A stretch of 64,000 bases of DNA, taken from an uncultured Desulfuromusa sp. GTDB lineage: Bacteria; Desulfobacterota; Desulfuromonadia; Desulfuromonadales; Geopsychrobacteraceae. Of the stretch, positions 35,072 through 42,817 are shown piece by piece. The DNA lies in the NCBI RefSeq assembly GCF_963675815.1, contig NZ_OY776576.1, positions 255,202 through 319,201 on the forward strand. The letters are read 5' to 3'. Numbering within the stretch: the first letter of the stretch is position 1; each line of letters opens with the position of its first letter. Under the pieces are notes generated by a model. It did not search any database. It was given only the letters and a program-made list of their open reading frames with translations, and was not told where the DNA came from. The position numbers were made by a program, and so were the translations under genes.

Positions 35072-35824
35072 TTACCGTTCCTGACATTCCGGCTGGGAAC
35101 CGGAGTTATTAAAATGAATCGCCAGACAACCAAGATCACCTCGCGTTCGAGTCACAACATATTCCACCGGGCAAAGATTTTTATCGCAGGCGGTGCTGCG
35201 AATCACCAGAAGAGGATGACGGGCCGAAACCTGCAACAACTGCATTTCCCGGCTATCGGGAAGACAGGTTTCAATCAATGATTCCTGGCGTAAAGGTTCG
35301 ACTTGAAAATGTTTCTTCAGCAATGCGTAAAGGGAAAAAGATCCGGAAATCAGCTGATCCAGCCCCTGAAATCTGGCGGCCGGCAAATACGAGCTTGCAA
35401 CGCTGAAGGGAACGTTATTCACGGTTCTGAGAATTTCCAACCGAAGAACCGCTTCATCAGCCTTCAATTTAAGCTTTGTCCCGATTTCAACACTTGCTTC
35501 CTGAGTTGTGACATGAAGGAGCTTTGCGCCGGGACAGAGATTGGCTTCGAGAATATTCTGGGTAAATCGTACTTTGTCCGACAGGGGATAAATGATTTTA
35601 TTTGCAGTAACAAAATGACCTTTACCGCGGACACTGTAAATTGAACCTTCGTTTTTAAGTTCTCTTAGCGCTTCCCGAACGGTATGGCGATTGACCTCGA
35701 ACTGTAAACTTAAAGCCTGTTCGGAGGGCAGTCGTGATCCTGATGGATACAAACCAGCGACAATCTGATCCACAAGAACCCTTGAAATTTGCTGATATCT
35801 GGCAATTTGCGACTTTTGCTGCAT
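35072..35824 (-). CDS. phnF: GntR/HutC-family regulator PhnF
   Basis: 250 residues. An N-terminal winged helix (ISRVLVDQIVAGLYPSGSRL, PSEQALSLQFEVNRHTVREA) is joined to a UTRA ligand-binding domain (RLEILRTVNNVPFSVASSYL onward). It heads the operon behind a GAGGAGAGG ribosome site, so it probably represses its own operon and responds to a phosphonate or phosphate-type ligand. A perfect GT-N-TA-N-AC dyad, the HutC-type operator form, lies 78 bases upstream (35903-35910). Confidence 0.93.
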   Translation of the reverse strand: MQQKSQIARYQQISRVLVDQIVAGLYPSGSRLPSEQALSLQFEVNRHTVREALRELKNEGSIYSVRGKGHFVTANKIIYPLSDKVRFTQNILEANLCPGAKLLHVTTQEASVEIGTKLKLKADEAVLRLEILRTVNNVPFSVASSYLPAARFQGLDQLISGSFSLYALLKKHFQVEPLRQESLIETCLPDSREMQLLQVSARHPLLVIRSTACDKNLCPVEYVVTRTRGDLGCLAIHFNNSGSQPECQER

Positions 35825-35864
35825 CGACCTCTCCTCTGATGTTGGAGGGAGTCTGCAGCAGTCA

Positions 35865-35892
35865 TGTTTGCGTCAGGTTAGATCGTTGTTAA
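35865..35892 (-). promoter_or_regulatory. putative Pho box of the phnF operon
   Basis: Reading the minus strand, hexamers TTAACA, CTAACC and CAAACA are spaced exactly 11 bases apart. The array ends 40 bases before the phnF ATG, in the position expected for PhoB activation. Confidence 0.65.
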
Positions 35893-35902
35893 AAAAACAT
35901 TA

Positions 35903-35910
35903 GTCTAGAC
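35903..35910. promoter_or_regulatory. PhnF operator candidate
   Basis: GTCTAGAC is a perfect dyad and an exact fit to the GT-N-TA-N-AC consensus of HutC-subfamily GntR regulators. It lies ten bases upstream of the Pho-box array in front of phnF. Confidence 0.6.
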
Positions 35911-35966
35911 AACAGTTGATTGGGCTAATCGGCAAAAGAAGAAGTAAGGAAGAAGAAAATATTTTT

Positions 35967-35994
35967 ATTACTCTTTGATAACGTTCCCCTAACA
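35967..35994 (+). promoter_or_regulatory. putative Pho box of the dksA-like gene
   Basis: ATTACT (35967), ATAACG (35978) and CTAACA (35989) have an 11-base spacing and lie 46 bases before the ATG at 36041. The first hexamer is a weak match. Confidence 0.55.
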
Positions 35995-36040
35995 TTTTTT
36001 CGCTAGATATTTCTCACAGTCATTCAGGGAGGGTTAACCT

Positions 36041-36463
36041 ATGCTTCTTAAATCTGATTATTATCGGCCCCATCGTGAAGAAATCTATATGAATCCAAGA
36101 CAAAAGGATTTCTTCAGGACCAAATTGCTGGAATGGCGTGAACGTTTGCTATCAGAGGGGCAAGCATCTCTCCAACGTATCCGCAACAACGAAAATATCG
36201 GCGGGGATTTAATAGACCAAAGCGTCAAAGAAAATAACAAGGTCATGGATTTTATAGCCCGTAGCCGCACAGAAGTAACGATCCTTAAAATCAATGCCGC
36301 TCTCAAGCGTATACAGGATAATTCTTATGGCTACTGTCTGGAAACCGGTGAGGAAATAGGAATAGCGAGACTACTGGCCTACCCCATTGCGACCCTTTCA
36401 GTCGAAGCCCAGGAGTTTTTAGAAAAGCATCAGCGGGTTCAACAACACCGTGCTTCCAGCTGA
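36041..36463 (+). CDS. DksA/TraR-family protein lacking the zinc-finger cysteines
   Basis: 140 residues from the ATG at 36041 (GGAGGG ribosome site). It aligns over its whole length with DksA: MNPRQKDFFRTKLLEWRERL, a coiled-coil tip with the DxxD pair in GGDLIDQSVKEN, and the C-terminal YGYCLETGEEIGIARLLAYP followed by TLSVEAQEFLEK. Only the first of the four zinc cysteines remains (C, then T, S and A). This is the single-Cys form known from some proteobacteria, which can still work on RNA polymerase. Together with its Pho-type promoter this suggests a phosphate-starvation variant of DksA. Confidence 0.9.
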   Translation: MLLKSDYYRPHREEIYMNPRQKDFFRTKLLEWRERLLSEGQASLQRIRNNENIGGDLIDQSVKENNKVMDFIARSRTEVTILKINAALKRIQDNSYGYCLETGEEIGIARLLAYPIATLSVEAQEFLEKHQRVQQHRASS

Positions 36464-36532
36464 TGTTCACTGATCAAGCCCGTCATAGTCATAGTCATTC
36501 TCGTCCGCGGTCATTCATCGATACCGCAAAAG

Positions 36533-36560
36533 CTAACATTATTCTAACCTGATCCAAACA
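36533..36560 (+). promoter_or_regulatory. putative Pho box of the lipoprotein gene
   Basis: CTAACA (36533), CTAACC (36544) and CAAACA (36555): three hexamers with exact 11-base spacing, 62 bases before the ATG at 36623. One of the clearest of the seven arrays. Confidence 0.65.
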
Positions 36561-36622
36561 ACCAACTCACCTTTGACCTGTTCTTATACATGATCAACCA
36601 TTTTACCCAAAGGAGATATTTT

Positions 36623-37165
36623 ATGAAAAAACTGTTAATGCTTGTTTTGATGCTGGGACTTTTTGTTTCAGGTTGCGCCACAACAGCAAAGAATGCGCAA
36701 ACGACGTCACCCCAAAAAGTGATGTCCGGAGATGATGGTTTTACAATCTGGGCCTATGCTGATCGCCACTATGTCACAGCCAGCGAAAAAATGAACAAAA
36801 TGTTTGCCGAACATAATCATCTTCCCTATACCAAAACAATCTTAGGGGCCGGCCCCCATGGGGAAACTGTTGTTTTTGAAGTCGACAAGAAAGATCCCGC
36901 TTTTGTCGAAGGTCTGATTGACCAATACAATAAAATCCCTTTTTTACTTGAAAGCCGGGGCGATAACTATTCTGTCTATAAATACAATGGCCGCATTTAT
37001 GTTATCGGCAATCCCCAAACACGTGATTTCTTCGTCCAGCATCAGCATTTACCTTACACCAAAACGGTATTGGGAGCTGGCCCCAATGCAGAAACAGTTA
37101 TTTTTGAAGCCGACAAAAAAGATCCTGAGTTTGCTGAAAATTTGATTGGAATATTTAAAGGCTAG
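36623..37165 (+). CDS. lipoprotein with an internal tandem repeat
   Basis: 180 residues from the ATG at 36623 (AAAGGAGA site). Lipoprotein signal MKKLLMLVLMLGLFVSGCAT with the lipobox VSGC. The mature part consists of two copies of a unit of about 70 residues. Each copy contains HLPYTKT(I/V)LGAGP followed by ET(V/I)(I/V)FE(V/A)DKKDP and an F-E/N-LI end. Function is not recognised. The upstream Pho-type array suggests expression under phosphate limitation. No Asp follows the lipid Cys (it is Ala), so outer-membrane sorting is expected. Confidence 0.88.
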   Translation: MKKLLMLVLMLGLFVSGCATTAKNAQTTSPQKVMSGDDGFTIWAYADRHYVTASEKMNKMFAEHNHLPYTKTILGAGPHGETVVFEVDKKDPAFVEGLIDQYNKIPFLLESRGDNYSVYKYNGRIYVIGNPQTRDFFVQHQHLPYTKTVLGAGPNAETVIFEADKKDPEFAENLIGIFKG

Positions 37166-37195
37166 AACCCAGCGTCACTGATGTCTAACGAGTCT

Positions 37196-37220
37196 AAGGC
37201 CCGGCCATTGGCGGGCCTTT
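37196..37220. terminator. terminator between lipoprotein and tonB genes
   Basis: GGCCCG (37198-37203) pairs with CGGGCC (37212-37217), flanked by AA on one side and TTT on the other. It serves the lipoprotein gene (T-rich on the plus strand) and may also stop transcription coming from the convergent tonB gene. Confidence 0.8.
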
Positions 37221-37242
37221 TCTCTCTAAATTTCAAAATTCC

Positions 37243-38166
37243 TCACTGTAATTCGAATATAACCGGCATCAGAAACTGTGAAATCATTGGTGGCGGCGTA
37301 AAAGGAGCGGCCTCGCTAACAGCTTTCAGTGCCTGTTTGTCGAGCAGTGGATAACCGCTACTATGTAAGACTTCAGCATTCAGCAGTGTGCCGTCGGTAG
37401 CAACACGAAAGAGGATCTCAATGCGTCCTTTCCATCCCCGGCGTTGGGCTAGGCGCGGGTAATGCAGTTGCTCGTAGATGCTTTGGCGAATTGCAGCATA
37501 GTTGGCTTTACGATAATCATCCAGCGCCATCTCAGCGAAAGAGGGAACACCAGAACCATCGAGTGTCGCCTCTGTGGGACTATCGGACTGCGTAAGGGTT
37601 GTAGTTGCTACCGGTGTCTGAACAGAGACAGGAAGAGACGCTACGGATGATTCCAGCACCGTTTTTTCCAGTTGTGCTGCCGTTTCTCCGGAAGAGACAG
37701 GCAATTCCTGTGAATCCAATTGCTCTGCAATAATGTCTTCCCGAGGGATCACCGGTTCTATCAATGGTTCGGTTTGAACCTTGGATTCCGGTCGAGAATG
37801 GGGAGACGGCGCCGGTGCTTTTACCTTGACTTGTTTTTGTACAACAGGTTCTGGTAGGACTTCCGGTTGTGGCAGAGCCTTGGGAGCACGTTTCGGTTCA
37901 ACGTGAACTTGAACATCAGATTTCACCACCGACGCCGGTTGCGACCGGAATACCTCTTTTTCTGCCGGGGCGGATTGAACGGTTTTTTCTATTCCTTCTC
38001 CTGCCGCAAGATGACCGGTCGTTGTCGCCAGACTGAAATCAAGCCGCATACCATCAAGAGCCTGTTCCTGGGGTAATTCGGATAACCTCCCGACGACCGG
38101 CATCAGCAGGCCCATCAACAACCCATGAATAAGCAAGGATTCGCAAAGGGGACGCAGTGACTTCAA
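37243..38166 (-). CDS. tonB: TonB-family energy transducer
   Basis: 307 residues. A single N-terminal membrane helix (LIHGLLMGLLMPVVG), a long Pro/Lys/Glu/Val-rich periplasmic stretch (residues about 60-210), and the C-terminal TonB domain with LHYPRLAQRRGWKGRIEILF (YPxxAxxxxxxGxV pattern) and SSGYPLLDKQALKAVSEAAP. It passes proton-motive energy from ExbBD to outer-membrane receptors. The ATG overlaps the exbD stop by four bases. Confidence 0.92.
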   Translation of the reverse strand: MKSLRPLCESLLIHGLLMGLLMPVVGRLSELPQEQALDGMRLDFSLATTTGHLAAGEGIEKTVQSAPAEKEVFRSQPASVVKSDVQVHVEPKRAPKALPQPEVLPEPVVQKQVKVKAPAPSPHSRPESKVQTEPLIEPVIPREDIIAEQLDSQELPVSSGETAAQLEKTVLESSVASLPVSVQTPVATTTLTQSDSPTEATLDGSGVPSFAEMALDDYRKANYAAIRQSIYEQLHYPRLAQRRGWKGRIEILFRVATDGTLLNAEVLHSSGYPLLDKQALKAVSEAAPFTPPPMISQFLMPVIFELQ

Positions 38167-38543
38167 CGGCTGGCCTCTGTGAGTAAACTGACCTGAGTAA
38201 AATCGAGTCGCTTCAATAGATCCATCACCCCAACGAATGCCTGTAGGGCGACCTGTCGATCGGCACGTACCACGACCGGTCGTTGCCGATCATAACCGCT
38301 CAAGGTTGCCTCCAGTGCCGCCAACTCGACAGCCGCACCATCAAGATAGAATTTCCCCTGACGGTCAATGTCCACTTGCAGCAGTCCTTTAATCTCCCCC
38401 GCCGGTGCTTCAGCCTGCGGCAACTTTATGGGAATCGCTCCGCTGTTGATAAATGTAGCGGTCGTTAGCACAATCGTCAGCAACACCAACATGATGTCGA
38501 TAAATGGAATAACGTTGATACTGTCAAATCCCCTAGTCTCCAT
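38163..38543 (-). CDS. exbD: biopolymer transporter ExbD
   Basis: 126 residues. The N-terminal membrane helix FIDIMLVLLTIVLTTATF contains the essential Asp of ExbD/TolR, and the periplasmic domain ends in AFVGVMDLLKRLDFTQVSLL. With ExbB it forms the proton channel that drives TonB. It overlaps exbB by 11 bases and tonB by four. Confidence 0.92.
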   Translation of the reverse strand: METRGFDSINVIPFIDIMLVLLTIVLTTATFINSGAIPIKLPQAEAPAGEIKGLLQVDIDRQGKFYLDGAAVELAALEATLSGYDRQRPVVVRADRQVALQAFVGVMDLLKRLDFTQVSLLTEASR

Positions 38544-38958
38544 GCTCCACCTCCCAGGTAATCAAAATCTCCTTTGCACGGCGCAACAGCAGATTGTATA
38601 GAACAATGGCCGGAATCGCCACCAACAGTCCGGCAGCGGTCGCCTTGAGGGCGAGGGCCAGACCGGTCATAATTTGGCCGGAATCGACCATCCCTTCCTG
38701 TCCCATGGTGTAGAAAGTAAGCATGATCCCGAACACCGTGCCAAGCAGGCCGACATAAGGAGCATTGCTGCCGATAGTAGCTATCAGATGCAAACGCCGG
38801 GTCAGCTCCAGTTCCAGCAGGCCACGATCTTTGAATTCCACTGTATTGATGCAACGGTAGGCACGCCAGCGCTCGATGGCGAGAGCCAGCGCCGTCACAC
38901 TCATCAGTCCGAGCAGACCGATAACACCGTAATCGATTGTTTCCTTTAGCCATTCCAT
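38533..38958 (-). CDS. exbB: ExbB/TolQ/MotA-family proton channel
   Basis: 141 residues, short for the family. Three hydrophobic segments: IDYGVIGLLGLMSVTALALA, the APYVGLLGTVFGIMLTFYTM block with the family Gly/Thr pattern, and LALKATAAGLLVAIPAIVLY. The ribosome site GGCAGGAG is good. It is the first gene of the exbB-exbD-tonB set and lies downstream of the TonB-dependent receptor on the same strand. Confidence 0.92.
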   Translation of the reverse strand: MEWLKETIDYGVIGLLGLMSVTALALAIERWRAYRCINTVEFKDRGLLELELTRRLHLIATIGSNAPYVGLLGTVFGIMLTFYTMGQEGMVDSGQIMTGLALALKATAAGLLVAIPAIVLYNLLLRRAKEILITWEVEHGD

Positions 38959-39352
38959 GATTCTTCTCCTGCCAACACAATTCCATCTTCACGTTTTTGA
39001 TTCAGATTCTTATTCGGGGGAACACGTATCAAGGACATGTCCTCCGAATACTTTCACGCCTGCTGATATCAGTAAAAATTCCGCCTCGCTCGTCCAGCTA
39101 AAACCGTACCCGCACGCCGACAACAAAACAAACACCACCATCCGGATCACCGAAATAAATCTGGTAGCACCGATCGGACTGGGTGTCGATTTTTGATATC
39201 CTATTTCTTTACTACTCCCTATTAAAGAAACCAATAACGAAACCCCAGCTGTTGCTGGGGCTTCATCATCTCAAAAGTAAACAACTCGTGTATAAATTTT
39301 GACCCTCAACGACCTGCCGAAATTGTCATTGTAAGAGACTGTAGAACATCTT
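38959..39352 (-). other. intergenic region with terminator-like hairpin
   Basis: No supported gene in these 394 bases; a 74-codon frame (39010-39234) has no ribosome site and no recognisable product. CCCCAGC (39243-39249) pairs with 39254-39260 around a four-base loop, and on the minus strand it is followed by TTTCGTT. It therefore probably ends the receptor transcript. Separate promotion of exbB is then likely. Confidence 0.55.
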
Positions 39353-41377
39353 CTAGAATCTTGCCTTAAGCATTGTCTTCACATTCAGGCCGGGCTGATC
39401 GTTTAATCCGAATGACTGCCATACGGATGAGAGGTGATCCTGATACGATTCATCAGTGAAATTTTCAACAGCTGCTACGAAGCTCCAGATTTCACCAATG
39501 TCAATCCCCATGCGCACATCACCGCGGGTATAACCATCGGTCTTCCGCTCATTGTCGCCGGTCTTATCCTGATCCGATGCAGTCAGTCCCGAGAGTTCCA
39601 CCCATAATGCGTTCTCCGCGCCAAAGAACGTATCGTAGCGGACACCGTAACGGACTTTCAGGGGTGGGATGCCCGACAGGTCTTCTCCCGTATCATCATT
39701 CTCTCCGCGGACATAGGAAACGGAGGCGAATGTCGAGAAACCGCCGCTCAACTCGTAGTCCAGACCCGCTTCCGCACCGTATAGCGAGACATTCGCATAG
39801 TTCATGTAGAGGTAATTCCCGTCGCCCTGATTCTCTTTGACAATGTAATCATCAATCATGTTGTAGAAGAGGCTGACCGTAGTTTGCAACCGGTCGGTCC
39901 GGGTTTTTATTCCGATATCGAAATTCCAGCTCGTTTCGGGATCGAGGTTCGGGTCACCAAAATCGTTGCCAACATCATGCGGGCCGTAGAAGTACAGCTC
40001 CATCAGAGTCGGAGCGCGGAATGCCCGACCTAAGTTGCCATACAGATTAACCATATTACTGACCTTGTAAAGCACGCCCAGATTCCCGCTAATTGCACTG
40101 CTCGTAGACGTCTCTTCACCGGTCAACTGATGGCGTGGATGTCCATCTGTCTGCGCTTCAATCCAGTCAGCCCGAAGTCCAGGTGTCACTACCCAACGCT
40201 CACCCAGTGCCACCTCGTCCTGCACAAACGCACCCACTCCCACACGCGTCGAATCGGGGATGACGGGAACACCATCGAACATAGGATTCACCCATGAGGA
40301 GTCAGTGTCGCGAATATTGCGATCGGACGTGGCATCTTCATAGAACATGTCCAGGCCAAAAGTCACCCGGTGTGTGTCATTGGGAATCAGCACCATTTGC
40401 GGTTTTAAGGTGTAGGTGTCGATATCGACATGAATATCGACCTCCATATCGCCTTGAACAACAGACGGAATTTCGTCTGTTTTGAGGCGATAGCGATGCC
40501 GGTTATGGCGTTGCCAACCGAAATCAACCTTCAAACTGTCGACATTTTCAGACAATTCATTTGCTTCAATACCGAGTGCCAGGCGCTGATGTTTCTCCCC
40601 TTTGAAGTAGTCCTCCTTGAAGGCGGCAGAAGCCGGGATACCGATATCCGCCTCCATGAATGAATAATCGACAGATGTTTTCCAGACGTCACCGATGTAG
40701 TTTCCTCCTCCCCAGACTGTATAGCCATCATAGAAGCTGTTCGCCAGCTCACCTTCCACTGTTTCGATATTGCCTGCGTCCTTGTAGCTGCCACCAACAT
40801 AACCGTTAAAGCGCCCTTTCCCGAACCGCAGGTGCGCAGATTCCTTCAATCCGTCAGCCGCTCCTTCATATTGGATATCCGTTTCGCCCCCAAAGCGAGG
40901 CTCAGCCCCTGTCTCCTCCTCGGCTCCCTTGGTAATAAAATTGACCACACCCCCAATCGCATCTGATCCGTAAAGAACCGACGCCGGACCACGGACAACC
41001 TCCACCCTTTCGACCTGAGCGGGATCAAGGGAGAAAACATGATTACCTCCCGGCCGTTGCTCAGACAGACGAATACCGCTAACAAGAGCCAAAACACGTT
41101 CTCCGCTGAGCCCGCGGATGACCGGGTGTACGCTGCCGGGCCCTGCAGTCACTACGTCGACCCCAGGTTCTTTATGAAAAATCTCTGCGATTGTTACAGC
41201 AACCTTTTCTTCAAGGTCCTGCTGCTCCACGAGATTCACAGGTTGCGATGTGTCGAACGTTTCCTTCTCGCTTCCAGTCGCTGTTACTACCATTTCAGGA
41301 AGGATGAAGGACTCCTCAGCATGAGTAAAAGGAACGCAGCTCAACGCCACTATAAGGCAAACAAATAGTCTTTTCAT
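39353..41377 (-). CDS. TonB-dependent outer-membrane receptor
   Basis: 674 residues, signal peptide MKRLFVCLIVALSCVPFTHA, AGGAG ribosome site. A TonB-box region (FILPEMVVTATG), plug domain with VIRGLSGERVLALVSGIRLS and VEVVRGPASVLYGSDAIGGVV, then a beta-barrel ending in a C-terminal Phe (MLKARF). The plug sequence resembles haem/cobalamin/zinc (ZnuD-like) receptors. With a Fur-family regulator divergent to it and exbBD-tonB downstream, metal or metal-complex uptake is likely. The exact substrate cannot be told. Confidence 0.93.
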   Translation of the reverse strand: MKRLFVCLIVALSCVPFTHAEESFILPEMVVTATGSEKETFDTSQPVNLVEQQDLEEKVAVTIAEIFHKEPGVDVVTAGPGSVHPVIRGLSGERVLALVSGIRLSEQRPGGNHVFSLDPAQVERVEVVRGPASVLYGSDAIGGVVNFITKGAEEETGAEPRFGGETDIQYEGAADGLKESAHLRFGKGRFNGYVGGSYKDAGNIETVEGELANSFYDGYTVWGGGNYIGDVWKTSVDYSFMEADIGIPASAAFKEDYFKGEKHQRLALGIEANELSENVDSLKVDFGWQRHNRHRYRLKTDEIPSVVQGDMEVDIHVDIDTYTLKPQMVLIPNDTHRVTFGLDMFYEDATSDRNIRDTDSSWVNPMFDGVPVIPDSTRVGVGAFVQDEVALGERWVVTPGLRADWIEAQTDGHPRHQLTGEETSTSSAISGNLGVLYKVSNMVNLYGNLGRAFRAPTLMELYFYGPHDVGNDFGDPNLDPETSWNFDIGIKTRTDRLQTTVSLFYNMIDDYIVKENQGDGNYLYMNYANVSLYGAEAGLDYELSGGFSTFASVSYVRGENDDTGEDLSGIPPLKVRYGVRYDTFFGAENALWVELSGLTASDQDKTGDNERKTDGYTRGDVRMGIDIGEIWSFVAAVENFTDESYQDHLSSVWQSFGLNDQPGLNVKTMLKARF

Positions 41378-41487
41378 CGGGGTAAACTCCTATTAGAAAA
41401 ATCAGCTCGGGAAAGGATCATCTTCCTATTGGATGGTTGTTGATGTTTAACGTATTCCTTCCAAACTAAACAATCCTTCATGCTAAC

Positions 41488-41501
41488 GCAAATGCATTTG
41501 C
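41488..41501. promoter_or_regulatory. palindromic operator candidate for the Fur-family regulator
   Basis: GCAAATGCATTTGC is a perfect 14-base palindrome in the 220-base gap between the receptor gene and the divergent Fur-family gene. Fur/Zur boxes are A/T-rich palindromes of this kind, so it is the natural site for shared control of both genes. Confidence 0.6.
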
Positions 41502-41598
41502 ATTAATAGGCGAAGTGAGTCTGCCTTGTCAAGGATATTGCGAAACACCTTGCAGAAAGAAAGTTGAAAAGCTAGAATTGCTCAAAGGGAGGCAAGTT

Positions 41599-42003
41599 TT
41601 GAGGCGCAACACAGCACAAAAAATAGCCATCGAGGAGGTCTTCAGGCAGCATGAAAGGCCGCTGTCCGTGGATGAAGTTTTAGAACACGGCCGTCAACTT
41701 GTGGACTCATTGAACCAAGCAACGGTTTATCGGAACCTGAAACTGCTCGTTGAAAACGGCTGGCTGCTGCGAACGTTCCATCCATCGCTCGGGAATCTGT
41801 ATGAACGGAGCGGAAAAGGACATCACCACCATTTCCACTGCCGGGAATGCAACCGTGCTTTTGACCTTCCCGGCTGCGCATTAAAGGAAAATGAAGCGGC
41901 ACCCAACGGATTCATTGTGGAAGACCACGAAATCTTTTTATTTGGAGTCTGCCCTTCCTGTAGCGATAAGATGCGGTCTGCTGAATCACAGCCAACCGGT
42001 TAG
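41599..42003 (+). CDS. Fur-family metal-responsive regulator
   Basis: 134 residues from the TTG at 41599, which has AAAGGGAGG seven bases upstream; the frame remains open to a GTG at 41515. N-terminal winged helix with RPLSVDEVLEHGRQL and NQATVYRNLKLLVENGWL (the TVYRxL motif). HHHHFHCREC is the metal site and a second CxxC (CPSC) lies near the end, so a structural zinc site is expected. It could be a Fur, Zur or Mur type; the histidine-rich HHHHFHC stretch is common in Fur and Zur. Confidence 0.9.
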   Translation: MRRNTAQKIAIEEVFRQHERPLSVDEVLEHGRQLVDSLNQATVYRNLKLLVENGWLLRTFHPSLGNLYERSGKGHHHHFHCRECNRAFDLPGCALKENEAAPNGFIVEDHEIFLFGVCPSCSDKMRSAESQPTG

Positions 42004-42032
42004 AAGATCTTTAGTCTCAATAACCGCCAAGG

Positions 42033-42060
42033 GGGACAGGCACCCGAAGGTGCCTGTCCC
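42033..42060. repeat. REP-like palindrome (perfect copy)
   Basis: GGGACAGGCACC, CGAA loop, then its exact complement: a 12-bp perfect hairpin just after the Fur-family gene. Related palindromes occur at 52245, 53196 and within three RHS genes. It may also stop transcription of the regulator. Confidence 0.75.
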
Positions 42061-42189
42061 TCAATATGATTTATATCTCAAGCATTCCTTTTTGTGATTG
42101 ATTTTATTTGCTAATGTGTAAGAAATAAATGCGTTACGATCCAACAATTAAAGGCATTTTCCTGCGCATAAGGAATGTGATTGAGACAT

Positions 42190-42714
42190 ATGAATCCCGT
42201 TGCTAATCAAAAAGGTGCCGTCCTGCTGATGGTTTTAGTTGCTGTAACCATTCTCGGCCTGACCGCAGGCATAGCAGGCAGTAGTTGGAAAACAATCACC
42301 CAACGAGCCAAAGAACAAGAACTGCTCTGGCGAGGCGGTCAGATTCGTAAGGCGATTGCATCCTATTACAAAACCGGTCACGCCGGACAGCAACCGACGC
42401 TGCCATCAAGCCTGGATGACTTGCTTCGCGACCCGCGCTCTTTATCGGTTGTACGCCACCTGCGCAAAAAATACCTTGATCCCATGACCGGAAAGGACTG
42501 GGTGGTTGTCAAGGATCCCAGCGGAAGGATTCAGGGAGTCCACAGTAGCAGCCCTGAAGAACCATTTAAACAAGATAACTTTCAGGAAGAAAACAAAAGT
42601 TTTACAGGTAAATCCAGTTATGCCCAATGGCAGTTTCTATTTACGCCGAATAAAACCAATAAGACGAGTGGGACAACAAGTAAAGAGGCAGCGGTTGAAA
42701 TAAAGACCAATTGA
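42190..42714 (+). CDS. minor pseudopilin-like protein
   Basis: 174 residues from the ATG at 42190. A prepilin-type N-terminus, NQKGAVLLMVLVAVTILGLT: a Gly cleavage site followed by a hydrophobic helix, but without the usual Glu at +5. The body has YYKTGHAGQQPTLPSSLDDLL and LRKKYLDPMTGKDWVVVKDP, the loop typical of GspG/OxpG-like pseudopilins that define a Ca-binding or folding segment. It is convergent with the secretion operon and likely part of the same machine. The start has no clear ribosome site. Confidence 0.82.
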   Translation: MNPVANQKGAVLLMVLVAVTILGLTAGIAGSSWKTITQRAKEQELLWRGGQIRKAIASYYKTGHAGQQPTLPSSLDDLLRDPRSLSVVRHLRKKYLDPMTGKDWVVVKDPSGRIQGVHSSSPEEPFKQDNFQEENKSFTGKSSYAQWQFLFTPNKTNKTSGTTSKEAAVEIKTN

Positions 42715-42817
42715 TCCTGTTTTTTACAGCCAGTTCATCCGGCGTAAGAGCAGAGGGATTGGTGGCTCACCAAAGATAGCTATTCAGAGAATAGTTATGG
42801 TGACGACACCTTAAATA

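Noticed and set aside
39010..39234. 74-codon minus-strand frame between the receptor and exbB
   Set aside because: No ribosome site, no recognisable product, and the region carries a terminator-like hairpin.
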